From assembly GCF_024266705.1 (NCBI RefSeq), contig NZ_CP100757.1, positions 186,001-250,000 on the forward strand: a DNA stretch of 64,000 nucleotides, written 5' to 3'. The translations under genes and the position numbers were made by a program. The notes beneath the pieces are model-generated. The model searched no databases, was not told the origin of the DNA, and saw only the letters and a list, made by a program, of their open reading frames with translations. Positions 54,603 through 63,803 of the stretch are shown here, piece by piece. This stretch comes from Natrinema gelatinilyticum. GTDB taxonomy: Archaea > Halobacteriota > Halobacteria > Halobacteriales > Natrialbaceae. The first letter of the stretch is position 1; every line of letters begins with the position of its first letter.

Positions 54603-54971
54603 AGTAATACAGCGAGAGTGCCTCGGGGCTTGACCCCGAGGGTGAATCGCGTAAGCTATATGACCCATTCCACCGTATTGAGGAACACAGTTGTGACGTG
54701 GGTTAAAGACCTTAATCCGAAGCAACTGCGCGCAGTTGCGAGGAAATGCGACACCTCTCAAAACCCGCGCCTTCGGCGTGGTGTGACGGGTGTTGTCGGG
54801 CGGGGTGGAGCCGCCGACCCTCACGGACGCACCGGGCGTTCGGGTGTGAATTCCAGCCGACCCATCATGGGAAGGTCGAGGGGAAGTACATTCGCCTGCG
54901 TCCATCCGTCCGTTTTTGGACGGCATGGACAAAACGGTGAAGCCTCGGGGCTTGTCCCCGAGGTACTTCAC
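54603..54971 (+). mobile_element. Palindrome-ended non-coding element, type A, copy 2
   Basis: 369 bases beginning AGTAATACAGCGAGAGTGCC and ending GCCTCGGGG-CTTGTC-CCCGAGGTACTTCAC. It matches copy 1 (15259-15624) at both ends and in interior blocks (GTGGAGCCGCCGACC-like, CACGGACGCAC, GGTGTGAATTC). It is preceded by TCTAC, like copy 1. One frame stays open right through the element, but it reads as GC-rich nonsense and is not annotated as a gene. Confidence 0.85.
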
Positions 54972-55097
54972 TCGTATTACCCAGGGAGAAGTGGAAAAAG
55001 CGCCTGTGAAAACGACTGTTTCAGACGCTGCGAAACGGGGGGTCCCAATCCTTTGCATGCCGTGAAATTTTCCGTCTCCATACCCTCAGCATCATCT

Positions 55098-55268
55098 ATG
55101 TCTGGATTGATTCAGCGAACGGCGCAGGCGATCGATGATGCGTGGCAGTCGATATGGCATGGGTCCAGTCGCGCCGAGAAAGTAGTAATCGCCATCGTGC
55201 TTCTGGTCACTGGATTGGCCATCCCGGTGATCCCGATCGTCTGGATTGCCCGGATTATTGCTAACTAA
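55098..55268 (+). CDS. Small single-helix membrane protein
   Basis: 56 residues: MSGLIQRTAQAIDDAWQSIW then a 22-residue hydrophobic helix (VVIAIVLLVTGLAIPVIPIVWI). Plausible tail-anchored or membrane peptide. The start is the first ATG after the type A element; the longer frame through the element is rejected. Confidence 0.5.
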   Translation: MSGLIQRTAQAIDDAWQSIWHGSSRAEKVVIAIVLLVTGLAIPVIPIVWIARIIAN

Positions 55269-55426
55269 GCAATGGAGCAGCGGGGCGAGATACGTGCTGT
55301 ATATTCAACAAGATTCTGCCACTATCTCCGATAACTGATATAAATATCAGTGTTAGACTCACAGATGTAGTTACCGAATTGCTCGACTCAGTTTCAGGCA
55401 TATTTCTGAATAAAGAAATTGTCTTA

Positions 55427-55858
55427 GTGAACTACTCCGCCCTACCGCGCTCGGGCCTCCCCGGCCCTCGCTTGTTGAGAACGGAGCTTCCTGTTTCTGT
55501 GTCGGAACTTGCAGGAACAGGTCCCACAGCGGTTCCAGACTCCGCAGGCGACTTCCCTTCACGGGTGGTTCGGAGTGTCCCACTCCTACCGAATCGACAC
55601 TCGGCCACAACCGACGATGCACGCTTATTGTCGCGTTTGAACACCGCCTGAAGTGTGGTGAGCATCTTATTCTCACCTTCGATCGAAGAGATAATAAGGG
55701 TGCCGATTCACACGAAAACAAGACGTGCGGGCGCTGTCTCCCCTCCCTGCTCGCGCCTTCGGCGCTCGCTGAGGATAGCGCGGGACCGTCGGTCCCGCTG
55801 ACCATGCGAACGGCGTTGCCGTGAGCAGAAGGGGGCTTAGCGCCCTCAATTACAGCTA
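55427..55858 (-). mobile_element. Palindrome-ended non-coding element, type B, copy 2
   Basis: About 430 bases, minus orientation. Starts near TTAGCTGTAATTGAGGGCG, ends GGAGTAGTTCAC at 55427. It matches copy 1 at 27333-27818 apart from a missing internal stretch. It lies 455 bases from type A copy 2. Confidence 0.8.
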
Positions 55859-56011
55859 ACTCCTAGGTGTCGGCAACGCTATGAAATGGACTCATACTCT
55901 GGCGAAAGCCCGGCAGCGAAACGGCCATCGGCCGTGAGCAGCCCGGACCGTGGAGGTGGTGGGAGGTGGCGGTGACTGTGTTCACACCAGCAAAAAAGGG
56001 CTTCGCTACGG

Positions 56012-56908
56012 CTACTCCCACCAGCGGCCGCGCTCGGGGAAGTGGATCGTCGTCCATCCGGTCACGGCCAGTGAGACACGTCCCTCGTGCCAGTTCCGAG
56101 CAGCCTTGTGAATGCGCACCCGTTCGCCTTCCTCGATCCACGGCGCGTCTGACGCCTTCCAGATGGTCACACGCGTCTGCCCACTGTCGTCCGCGATGAG
56201 CCCGACCTGTGCGATGCTCGGATGCGAGGGATCCCACAGGGTTTCGACACGTCCTTCGATGCTCACTTCTTTTCGAGCGACCTCCTCGAGTGTCGCGATG
56301 GGGATGACGTGTCCGGGTGCCGTCTGCAACTCCTCGAACACGTTGACGACCGCACTCGTCAGATCTTGACCACCGACGACGGCCTCACTCAACCGCCGGC
56401 TGATCGCTGCTCGAGACCAGCCATCCAACTGCTTTGCGAGTCGCATCGACTGCCTGTTCACGGCCGCCAGCTGCTCTCGGGAGAGTTCTGTCCGGGGATC
56501 CGCTCGTTCCGGATCCGCCATTGGATCCACGCTCGCTGCCCGTTTCTGGAACTCGAGACGTCGCGCTTTGCTCTGTCGTGCAGCGATTGCTCGCGTCCGC
56601 TTTGTACGACCCTTTTGCGTCCCTATCTCGGCCTGGGCACTGATTCGTTCGAGTTCGTCTTCTCGTGCTCGAATGCGCTCTTCCTGTGCGAGGGTGGCAC
56701 CGTGAATCCGGTCATCACTGGTGTCCGCGATCCCCTCTGGGTGGTTCGCATCCACCTTTGCTTGGATCTCTTGCTCGACCGTTGCCTCGAATTCTGGCGT
56801 CTCGTCAACGATCGGGAAGCCGTCTCCATCGACCGCCTGCTCGTCCGCCTGTTTGAGTGCCTGTTCATCGACCGTAACGACCTTGCTACTCGAGTTGTTA
56901 CTAGACAT
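56012..56908 (-). CDS. OB-fold nucleic-acid-binding protein
   Basis: 298 residues from MSSNNSSSKVVTVDEQ. The N-terminal half is charged and helical, including a basic stretch (GTQKGRTKRTRAIAARQSKARRLEF). The C-terminal 90 residues (EVSIEGRVETLWDPSHPSIAQVGLIADDSGQTRVTIWKAS...GERVRIHKAARNWHEGRVSLAVTGW) form an RPA-like OB fold for single-stranded DNA. Such proteins are common on haloarchaeal plasmids. A 700-base hairpin-rich non-coding region lies upstream. A replication or repair role is inferred. Confidence 0.72.
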   Translation of the reverse strand: MSSNNSSSKVVTVDEQALKQADEQAVDGDGFPIVDETPEFEATVEQEIQAKVDANHPEGIADTSDDRIHGATLAQEERIRAREDELERISAQAEIGTQKGRTKRTRAIAARQSKARRLEFQKRAASVDPMADPERADPRTELSREQLAAVNRQSMRLAKQLDGWSRAAISRRLSEAVVGGQDLTSAVVNVFEELQTAPGHVIPIATLEEVARKEVSIEGRVETLWDPSHPSIAQVGLIADDSGQTRVTIWKASDAPWIEEGERVRIHKAARNWHEGRVSLAVTGWTTIHFPERGRWWE

Positions 56909-57606
56909 TGGAGTTAATGCACTCCGAAGGCGCTCACGCGCCTGCCACCGCGATGCTATGACATCGCGGTTTTCCGACGACAACGCCCGACAGAACCATC
57001 TACGCGCTCTCGCTCGCGCCTTCGCGAGCGCCCATCTGGGCGCGAGCGAGAGCGCGCCTGAGGCGGACAATCATCCAGCACCGCGCGCCGTCCTGCCGAG
57101 CGCAGCGAGGCAGGGCTTGGAAGACGAACGAAGTGAGTCTTCCAGCGACCCGCCCGAAGCGAGCGACCAGCGTTAAGCCGTTTCTCGTGTCCGGCCCGCG
57201 AGGGGCGCAACCGAAAACGCGCTTACTGCTGGCGTCGAGACCAGATGCATTTCAGCCCGGCAGGACCCGCACCTACTGGAGCGGAAGCCCGCCCGGAATG
57301 GTCGGTCGCGAGCGACGCGGAGGGCGGCAGCGGCGAGCGGGGCGGGCCGTAAGAAACACCCGACCATCCGATTGTAATGCTGAATGAATGAACGGACCCC
57401 TGGCGGACTGCAAGGGCGAGGTCGCTCGACAGTCCCCGACTCCGTAAGCACCGCAGGAACGAGGAGCGCAGCGTAGGTCGCGGGCTGTCGAGCGAAACGA
57501 GGGCTTGCAAGGCAGGAGACTGGTCACAGCACAGTGTACTGAGTACGTGCACATACCAGAGTCACGCTAAGAACGACCGTTCCGGACTATCCGTTAGTTC
57601 TCACTC
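56909..57606. repeat. Non-coding, hairpin-rich leader or origin-like region
   Basis: About 700 bases with no credible gene and very high GC. Hairpins visible: an 18-base perfect stem CGCGCTCTCGCTCGCGCC (57003-57020) with 57039-57056; CCTGCC/GGCAGG (57092-57097 with 57109-57114); TGGAAGAC/GTCTTCCA (57118-57125 with 57137-57144); GCTCGACAG/CTGTCGAGC (57424-57432 with 57485-57493). Motifs like GAGCGCAGCG and GAAGCGAGCGA recur. The position upstream of an ssDNA-binding OB protein suggests a structured 5' leader or a plasmid replication region. Confidence 0.5.
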
Positions 57607-58380
57607 CTAGAGGAACTCCTGAACAGCTGTCGAGACACGCTCCGGGTCGCTCACAGGACCGTTATGTCCCAACCCTTCGAACTCGACGAGTTGACTATCG
57701 GGAACCGCAGTGTCGACCGCACGAATACCGTCCCGAAGATGCGATGGCCCGTCACTCCCGGTTAACAAAAGCACTGGAGCGTCGATATCGAGCGTCTCCG
57801 GCAGCTCGTACGCCTCGATGACTCGGTTCATGCGGAGGGCACTCTCGACGAAGCGAGTATAGTCGGGCCAGGCGGGCCACTCGGCGAGCCACTGCTCGAA
57901 CGCATCGTCACTGACGTCCCCGTGCAGGACCTCGCGAAGATGCAGCCGCATCGCCCCGCGACGATCACCAGCATTGAGACGGTCTTACATCCGGGCCGTG
58001 AGGTCTGCCTGTTCGCGATAGTCACCGACGAGGACTGCGGGTTCGTAGGCGATTACCGCACTGACCGACTCTCTCCGAGCAGCTTCGAGTGCTCGCAGGC
58101 CGCCGAATGAGTGCCCGAAGAGGACTGGTTCCCCCGCTACAGCATCAACGACTGCACAGACGTCCTCGACCTCGCGATCGAGACTGTACTCGTCACGGTC
58201 GCCACTCTCTCCGCGTCCACGTCGGTCGGGAACGACAACCGTGTAGTCGTCGTCGAAATAGGGGGCGACCGGGTCCCAGTAGCGCCGTGTGCCACCGCCG
58301 TGCAGCAGTATCAGCGGGAGTCCGTCACCGTGCGTTTCGTACGCGATACGTGTGCCATCGGGAGAGACAACTGTCTGCAT
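57607..58380 (-). pseudogene. Alpha/beta hydrolase with an in-frame stop
   Basis: The reading frame is continuous from MQTVVSPDGTRIAYETHGDG to the final stop apart from one TAA at codon 132 (DLTARM*DRLNAGDRRGAMRL). Hydrolase motifs: oxyanion HGGG (HGGGTRRYW), nucleophile GHSFGG, acid LLTGSDGP, His in GLGHNGPVS. 257 coding residues is the usual size. A single base substitution would restore it, so it is either a very young pseudogene or a sequence error. Confidence 0.82.
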
Positions 58381-58467
58381 CGACGTCCCGTACTTGGCTC
58401 CCCCACCGGCTGAAGCTGTCTCTCAGTGAGACGGCCTTTTATTTATCCGCCAGCAACGACGCCCAGC

Positions 58468-59151
58468 CTACGGTTCTGAGAGCGCGGCTTGTGCGAGAGT
58501 CGTCTCTGCAAAGTAGGCTTGTGCCCGCCGAAGTCGTTCAGAGAGCGATGATGCCGTGATACCGAGCTCGGCGGCGACATCGGCTTGCGAGGCCGCTCGC
58601 GGAACCTCGAAGTAGCCCATCCTGTGTGCCGTCTGGAACGCCTCGCGCTGCGGTTCAGTCAGTCCGTCACTGGATGTCTCTGTTTCACCGTCGTTGAGCA
58701 ATCGACGTAACGTGAATGTCCCATTTCGCTGCCAGAATGATCGAAACTCATCGAGCGTCGCGAGGTCTGCGAACCAGCCGCTCTGGATCCAGCCCGTCGG
58801 TGTCACCCGGATACGCTCGATAGACGCGTCGGTGGCCGCAAGTGATTGCAGCGCTTCGACATCGTCCACGGACCCCGAGAGCTGTGCGTCCATTCCGACC
58901 GCAGGCTCGACTCGATACTGAGGGACTCCGCCAGGACGCTGGATGCGGGTGTAGTCACCAACGAACGCCGCCGACTCAAGCGCCAGTTCGACCGACTCAG
59001 TCGCACCATCGACCACGTCGACGACGAACGCAGAGTACCAGTCCTCGCTGGGCTGGAGCTCGACCTCAAGAGTCGCGTCGGGAACAGCCGCTGCGACTTC
59101 CACGAACGGGAGCCCGTGGCAGGTAATTTCGTACTCAGCGACAAACCCCAT
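58468..59151 (-). CDS. Bat-type HTH_10 transcription regulator
   Basis: 227 residues. C-terminal HTH_10 (LTEPQREAFQTAHRMGYFEVPRAASQADVAAELGITASSLSERLRRAQAYF, about 164-214). N-terminal domain begins GFVAEYEITCHGLPFVEVAAAVPDATLEVELQPSEDW, the usual Bat sensor half. It lies just upstream of the stop-containing hydrolase on the same strand. Confidence 0.88.
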   Translation of the reverse strand: MGFVAEYEITCHGLPFVEVAAAVPDATLEVELQPSEDWYSAFVVDVVDGATESVELALESAAFVGDYTRIQRPGGVPQYRVEPAVGMDAQLSGSVDDVEALQSLAATDASIERIRVTPTGWIQSGWFADLATLDEFRSFWQRNGTFTLRRLLNDGETETSSDGLTEPQREAFQTAHRMGYFEVPRAASQADVAAELGITASSLSERLRRAQAYFAETTLAQAALSEP

Positions 59152-59501
59152 AGGTTCATCATGTGGATCGCCGATACTGTCAATTCCGGTTCGTCTTCAG
59201 TTCGGGATACACTGCGATGTGCAGATTGAATACGGATTCCGCCACTCATGAGCGAATCGAGAGGCGATCGCAGAGGGTGTCTCAATGCGAACAGTGAGCA
59301 AGTAGAAGCTGGTAGCAGCGCAACACGATTCGTGAGTCGTGGCAGGGAGAGTCGAGAGAACGTGTAATTAGTGCCGGTAGCGAGCCGGTCGGCCTGTAAC
59401 GTCAATATGAACAATGTGTCTCAGTGCGCCCACCTATCTGAAACCCACTCCTGCTTAAACTCCCCGTACCCCAGAAGAACGACCTCCCCAATACCGCTAT
59501 T
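59152..59501. other. Intergenic region without visible genes
   Basis: 350 bases. No family-like frame on either strand; it holds the promoter of the regulator at 58468. Confidence 0.4.
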
Positions 59502-59706
59502 CTACTGATCTACGTCCGCGTTAGTTTCGAGGGTAAACTGTTCGAAGAAGCTCTTCATAAACTCCCACTGGGATTCTCCAAGGCGTCGGCCTTGTTCAGT
59601 ATATAGCGCATCGAGTCGCTCACGTGCCCATTCACGTAAGAGTTCGATGTCCGGCAAGTCAGAGCGGTCTATACTGAGCGTGGATGCGTCATCGATAACA
59701 GCATAC
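59502..59706 (-). pseudogene. 3' part of a gene cut by the IS5-like element
   Basis: The minus frame AVIDDASTLSIDRSDLPDIELLREWARERLDALYTEQGRRLGESQWEF...LETNADVDQ ends at 59502 and is open up to the IS boundary at 59706, with no start. Acidic and helical; family unknown. No 5' half was recognised beyond the IS at 60608. Confidence 0.5.
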
Positions 59707-60607
59707 GGCTCTGGTGAATCGCTAGGCAGAGCCGACTTGATCCGTCAGAACTAGGGAGTTGAAGCGGGAAACGGCGGATGATTCATGTCCAAAATTTCCC
59801 GCTTCACTGGGAAAGTAGTGACGTTAGCTAAAAGTGCTGTTGGTGGTCGAGGTGAATCCGCCGTCGTTTCGCTCCATTGTCTCCGGATTTACTTGGACAA
59901 ATCCTACCGCGAAGCACTCGACCTCTTGAGCGAGATGCCACAAATACTCGGGGAGATCGGCCTTGAGAAGGCCGATCTCCCAGATCACTCGACGCTAGTG
60001 AAGGCACTTGACAGGATCAAGATGGCAGTCTGGCGAGTGCTGCTGCGCCGACAGGCGCAGCTGCATGAGCCGTCTGGTCATGCAGCGATGGACGCGACAT
60101 TTTTCGACCGCGAGAACGCGAGCAAGCACTACTGCCGGCGCACGAATTACCGTGTTCAGACGCTCAAGACAACCGCTCTCGTCGATACAGAAAGCCAAGC
60201 AATTCTAGAGTGCACTGTACGACCGAGAAACGTCACGACACCCATCTCGGCTGGCAACTCGCCCGCCGTAACGCGGGCGAGTTGCACAGCCTCGCAGCCG
60301 ACAAGGGCTACGACTGGCAGCAATTACGCGAGAAACTGAGGGAAGAGGACGTAAGACCGCTGATCAAACATCGCGAGTTCCGCCCCATCGATCACGCGCA
60401 TAATGCGCGGATCGATGAGGCTCTCTACGGCCAAAGAGCGCTGTCTGAGACCGTCTTCTCGGTGATCAAGCGCACGCTCGGCGGTGCCGTGCGTGCGCGA
60501 AGCTGGTATCGAGAGTTCCGTGAAATCGTCCTGATGTGTGTCGTCTATAACATCAAGCGCGCCGTCAAACAGTGAAATCGGCCGCTGTATGTCGATTCAC
60601 CACAGCC
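59707..60607 (+). mobile_element. IS5-like element (ISH1-like size)
   Basis: 901 bases with inverted repeats GGCTCTGGTGAATCG (59707) and GGCTGTGGTGAATCG (reversed, ending 60607). One transposase region lies inside, frameshifted. A left-end remnant of the same family is at 31896-32014. No clear target duplication. Confidence 0.78.
59785..60575 (+). pseudogene. IS5-type transposase with a frameshift
   Basis: First frame: MSKISRFTGKVVTLAKSAV ... SGHAAMDATFFDRENASKHY (first Asp) to ESQAILE. Then, near 60208, the frame must change to VHCTTEKRHDTHLGWQLARRNAGELHSLAADKGYDW (second Asp) ... LYGQRALSETVFSVIKR (Glu) ... EIVLMCVVYNIKRAVKQ. The DDE residues are all present, so a single indel inactivated it unless a programmed frameshift is used. 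Confidence 0.82.
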
Positions 60608-60841
60608 TAGTTGATCAATACTCATGAATCATCTCGAGGCACACATGCTCGCGCCTCACCCGTCAGGCGCGAAAAAACGATTCAGGGGTGGATAGCGTGG
60701 TGAAGTGGCGTTTCTCTCAGAAATTCACCGACTGTTGAATTCATGTTTTATGTATCTGACATCCAGTGTAGATGGATTCAGTTCTCGTTCGGGAAATAAT
60801 CTTAAGCGGACTGATGATTGAGAATGTAGTAGGAAGGCGAG

Positions 60842-61114
60842 ATGAGCAGGATCACCGATCCACGGCCACCGCTTCCAGAGTGGATCGTGGATGCGTACGA
60901 GTATCTGTGTACTCATAGCCTGACGTCCGACAAGAGTGGTGATCTCAAGTCAATCCACCGAGAGCACGCACTCGAGGTCCTCCGCAGGTCGGATGAGCTG
61001 GCCCTCGAACCCGCAGACGCAACTCATGCACTCACTCGATTACTTGAGCGAGGCTATTTTTATGAAGTTGACAGCGAACTCCGCGTCACGATGCCGGAAA
61101 ATGAAGAACCGTAG
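60842..61114 (+). CDS. Small conserved-looking protein
   Basis: 90 residues: MSRITDPRPPLPEWIVDAYEYL...HREHALEVLRRSDELALEPADATHALTRLLERGYFYEVDSELRVT. The C-terminal half has the shape of a small winged helix (helix-helix-wing), as in haloarchaeal accessory proteins. It converges on the 61117 gene with two bases between stops. Function unknown. Confidence 0.55.
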   Translation: MSRITDPRPPLPEWIVDAYEYLCTHSLTSDKSGDLKSIHREHALEVLRRSDELALEPADATHALTRLLERGYFYEVDSELRVTMPENEEP

Positions 61115-61116
61115 CC

Positions 61117-61356
61117 TCACTCCTCGTCAGCTAATTGCTGTGCGATATCCTGGACCTGCTGCTCGTGGTCTGCAGAAAGCCCAGTTTGCTGGGCACTCTC
61201 GAGTTGGGAATCAACCACTGCATTCTGTTGCGGACCCCATACCTCGGGTGGATGTTCTTTCATATATTCGACCCACTGGCGGACGGCCGTGAACCGCTCT
61301 TCCGTGATCTGATCGTGTTTGGCCGCCAGTCGCTCAAATTTCTGTGAGTCGCTCAT
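61117..61356 (-). CDS. Small helical protein downstream of the nucleotidyltransferase
   Basis: 79 residues: MSDSQKFERLAAKHDQITEERFTAVRQWVEYMKEHPPEVWGPQQNAVVDSQ..., all helical and acidic. It overlaps the 3' end of the upstream nucleotidyltransferase by 23 bases, so the two are cotranscribed. A toxin-antitoxin type partnership is possible but unproven. Confidence 0.6.
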   Translation of the reverse strand: MSDSQKFERLAAKHDQITEERFTAVRQWVEYMKEHPPEVWGPQQNAVVDSQLESAQQTGLSADHEQQVQDIAQQLADEE

Positions 61357-61936
61357 ATTTGTTGTGGACGTCTAGTTCGGTGGTCCAATGTTTAAGTTCC
61401 GTCTCCCTAAGCGTTTCTCCAAAGAGGGTATAGAGATGTGCAGCGTCTTCGAGGTCTTTCTGCCCCCCGAGATAGAGTTTGTAGGCAATCTGTAGTTCCA
61501 GTGGACCAATTGGAATCGTTGCATCACCAATCTGTGCCTCAATGGCGTTCGAGATCGATGCACGGTCGAATTCGTCAGTCGGGAATTTTACCTCGAGATG
61601 GGGTGTCATTTGCTCGTCTGGCGCAATCCAGATGTTTGTTCCCTCTGAGAGATTCCCATACATACTCTCGAGAGGCATTGCTGGCCCCCAATAGTCGACG
61701 TGTTGCAGTTCCTGAACGAGTCTGTCGATCTCACTTTCCGAGAGCGATTCGATAAGGACGTCAATATCGTCTGTGGCTCTTGGACGGCCAGTCAAAATCG
61801 CGAGGTAACCTGCAATGAACACGTGTTTGATATCGAGTGCAGAGAGGACTGCTGAGAAATCGATCGCAAGCTCATCGAGGGCATTTGGTTCTCGCCCAAC
61901 AATGAGGATGTCATCTCGCAGTTCGATTCCGCTCAT
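61334..61936 (-). CDS. Nucleotidyltransferase-fold protein
   Basis: 200 residues. Core VFIAGYLAILTGRPRATDDIDVLIES corresponds to the nucleotidyltransferase GG(x)xxR-x-T-x-DIDV motif, with one Gly replaced (AGY). PLELQIAYKLYLGGQKDLEDAAHLYTLFGE is the C-terminal signature seen in MNT/AbiEii-like proteins. Different from the 30396 protein. It may be the enzyme of a small toxin module with the 61117 gene. Confidence 0.65.
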   Translation of the reverse strand: MSGIELRDDILIVGREPNALDELAIDFSAVLSALDIKHVFIAGYLAILTGRPRATDDIDVLIESLSESEIDRLVQELQHVDYWGPAMPLESMYGNLSEGTNIWIAPDEQMTPHLEVKFPTDEFDRASISNAIEAQIGDATIPIGPLELQIAYKLYLGGQKDLEDAAHLYTLFGETLRETELKHWTTELDVHNKYERLTEI

Positions 61937-61995
61937 TAGTGTGACTTAGGCTGTTCGGTCAATAAGTCTATGGCGCCACTTGACTACGAGCCAGT

Positions 61996-62214
61996 CTACG
62001 ACAATTCGGTAACCCGTACCTCGTCCTGGGTAACGAGAACACGATACCCTTCAATCGAAAATCGAATTTCGAGATCGCTACTCTCGGTCACCGAATCCAC
62101 GAGCTGCTCGAGCGCCTCGACATCGATCACTCGCTGCAGTTGGTACTCGTCTTTATTGAGCCCTTCCGTTTCAAGTGCGTGGATAATCGCAAGGAGGAGC
62201 CTCTCGTTACTCAT
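61996..62214 (-). CDS. HalOD1 output-domain protein
   Basis: 72 residues from MSNERLLLAIIHALETEGLN. The whole protein is one HalOD1 domain (LQRVIDVEALEQLVDSVTESSDLEIRFSIEGYRVLVTQDEVRVTE). These domains occur in haloarchaeal signalling outputs. The start overlaps the end of the ArdC/IrrE-type gene by 8 bases. Confidence 0.75.
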   Translation of the reverse strand: MSNERLLLAIIHALETEGLNKDEYQLQRVIDVEALEQLVDSVTESSDLEIRFSIEGYRVLVTQDEVRVTELS

Positions 62215-63151
62215 GACTGACCACCTCGTCGACGGTGTCGATGAGTTCCTCAGCAGTTGCACTGATCCGCTCGAGTCGATCGAAAATCGTCTCTGGCTCG
62301 TCACTCTCCCACGCAGCGAGGTAGAATGCCGACCCACTTGTGTCGAGCCCAAAGTACCGCCCCACGATGTACGCGACGGATTCGGCTTCGAGTTCGCGTT
62401 TCGAGCGTTCAGTTTCGTCATCGATATCGCTGTGTAAGAGTGCATGTGCGTATTCGTGGACGAGCGTCACGGCGAGCGAAGCGCTATTTTCACGTTCACA
62501 CACCTCGACCAACGGCCGTTCTCTAGAAGACTTGGGTCGGTACTGACAGACACCGTTAGTATCGCCGTGAGACCACTCCCGTTCAGGGACGACTTCCACG
62601 TCTACCCCGAGTCGGTCAGCAGCCTCGAGAAGCGCTGGGAGAAGGTCCCCAGCTTCGCCAGTAGCCGCTGTCTCGAGTTCCGGGAGCGGCTCACCGTCGG
62701 TCTGAGAGATGTCAAATACCGGTGCTGGCCGAAATCCGACGAGCCCCTTCGACCATTCCTTGGGCGGCGTCTCGTTGTAGTCACAGTCGCTGACCTCGTG
62801 GTAATTCGGCGAGTTCTCACACTTTGGACACCGTTTCGTGATGATCGGCGCCCAGATCCAGATCGCCGACTCGCCCTCTTGGACATGCCGGTCGAACTCC
62901 TCCTGCCACGTTCGATAGCCGGCGACTCGAGTCGCATGCGGACACTGCTTGGTGATCAGCAGCGTATTTCGATGCGAATAGTCGTGAAAGCGACTCTGGA
63001 TGTCGAGCCATCGCTGGAACTCGTCGCTCGAGATTGCTTCAGTGACTTCCGCGAGGAGGTCTCCGACCCACGCTTCGATCGTGCTCTGCATCTCGTCACG
63101 TCTGGTGTCCGAATCTTCGAAGGACACCTGCTGGTAGTCGCTTGTCGCCAT
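62207..63151 (-). CDS. ArdC-like/ImmA-IrrE-type metalloprotease
   Basis: 314 residues. The N-terminal part (about 25-130: FQRWLDIQSRFHDYSHRNTLLITKQCP...VAGYRTWQEEFDRHVQEGESAIWIWAP) is the ArdC-type ssDNA-binding domain. It is interrupted by a Cys cluster (CPKCENSPNYHEVSDCDY). The C-terminal half has LVHEYAHALLH, the HExxH zinc motif of ImmA/IrrE peptidases, and later EAESVAYIVGRYFGLD. Such proteins are plasmid-borne and protect incoming DNA or process regulators; the exact role here is inferred. The next gene (HalOD1) overlaps. Confidence 0.83.
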   Translation of the reverse strand: MATSDYQQVSFEDSDTRRDEMQSTIEAWVGDLLAEVTEAISSDEFQRWLDIQSRFHDYSHRNTLLITKQCPHATRVAGYRTWQEEFDRHVQEGESAIWIWAPIITKRCPKCENSPNYHEVSDCDYNETPPKEWSKGLVGFRPAPVFDISQTDGEPLPELETAATGEAGDLLPALLEAADRLGVDVEVVPEREWSHGDTNGVCQYRPKSSRERPLVEVCERENSASLAVTLVHEYAHALLHSDIDDETERSKRELEAESVAYIVGRYFGLDTSGSAFYLAAWESDEPETIFDRLERISATAEELIDTVDEVVSHE

Positions 63152-63335
63152 TGTTCTCGATGACGGACGCTCACGTGTGGAACGTCCCTCACCCCCTTCA
63201 GGGGAGAAAAAACAGTTACTGGTGGCTAGTTGTTAACCAACATCGTTGGCAGTTGTGCGTTTCTATTGGTTAATAGAGCTAACGTCTTCGATAGATGTCT
63301 GATACGACCGCGCCTCAGCACTGACGTTTGACTAG

Positions 63336-63803
63336 TTATGCTGATTCCTCGAGCAACCCAATTCCGCGTTCCACGACTGCCTCCGTGACGAACAGGCTTG
63401 TCTCCGTTTGGAGTGCCCGCATTAGCTCGATAGCTTTCGATTTGGTAAGTTCTTCGCGAGTGTAGCCGAGAACAATAACACCGATCGAGCCGTGTACCTC
63501 GACATCGAGATCTTCAGCTGCGTCTCTTGCTGCAAGATCGTCAGTTAACGGGACAGCTGAGTGCTCAGATGCGACTGCGAGAGCGGCTGTCTCTCCAGGA
63601 TCTAAGTCGACAGCGAATTCAGCCATCTCCGCCTCGACGTTTTCGTACTCAATACTCGTGAGTGCTGACGGAACCGTCCCTGCTTCGAGTTCCTCGTATA
63701 CAGTTTGTGGGATGAGTAGCCTATCGACAACTGAGAGCAAGCCAAGCGCACCAATTTCGTCGAGATGGATTAGTGGACCAGTATCTGCGACCGCAACAAT
63801 CAC
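63336..63803 (-). CDS. PIN-domain toxin
   Basis: 155 residues using the GTG at 63803, which overlaps the antitoxin stop by four bases (GTGA); an ATG at 63818 would add five residues. PIN residues: VAVADTGPLIHLDEIG (first Asp), YEELEAGTVP, LDPGETAALAVA (acidic pair), LTDDLAARDAAED. It resembles DUF3368-type PIN toxins paired with UPF0175 antitoxins. Expected RNase blocked by the upstream protein. Confidence 0.82.
   Translation of the reverse strand: MIVAVADTGPLIHLDEIGALGLLSVVDRLLIPQTVYEELEAGTVPSALTSIEYENVEAEMAEFAVDLDPGETAALAVASEHSAVPLTDDLAARDAAEDLDVEVHGSIGVIVLGYTREELTKSKAIELMRALQTETSLFVTEAVVERGIGLLEESA

Noticed and set aside
54618..55268. 216-codon open frame running through the type A element
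   Set aside because: The first 118 codons are the non-coding element read in a GC-rich open frame; only the last 56 codons look like a protein.
59785..60575. Programmed frameshift in the IS5-like transposase
   Set aside because: No slippery heptamer was evident near 60208, and related haloarchaeal transposases read in one frame, so simple mutation is preferred.
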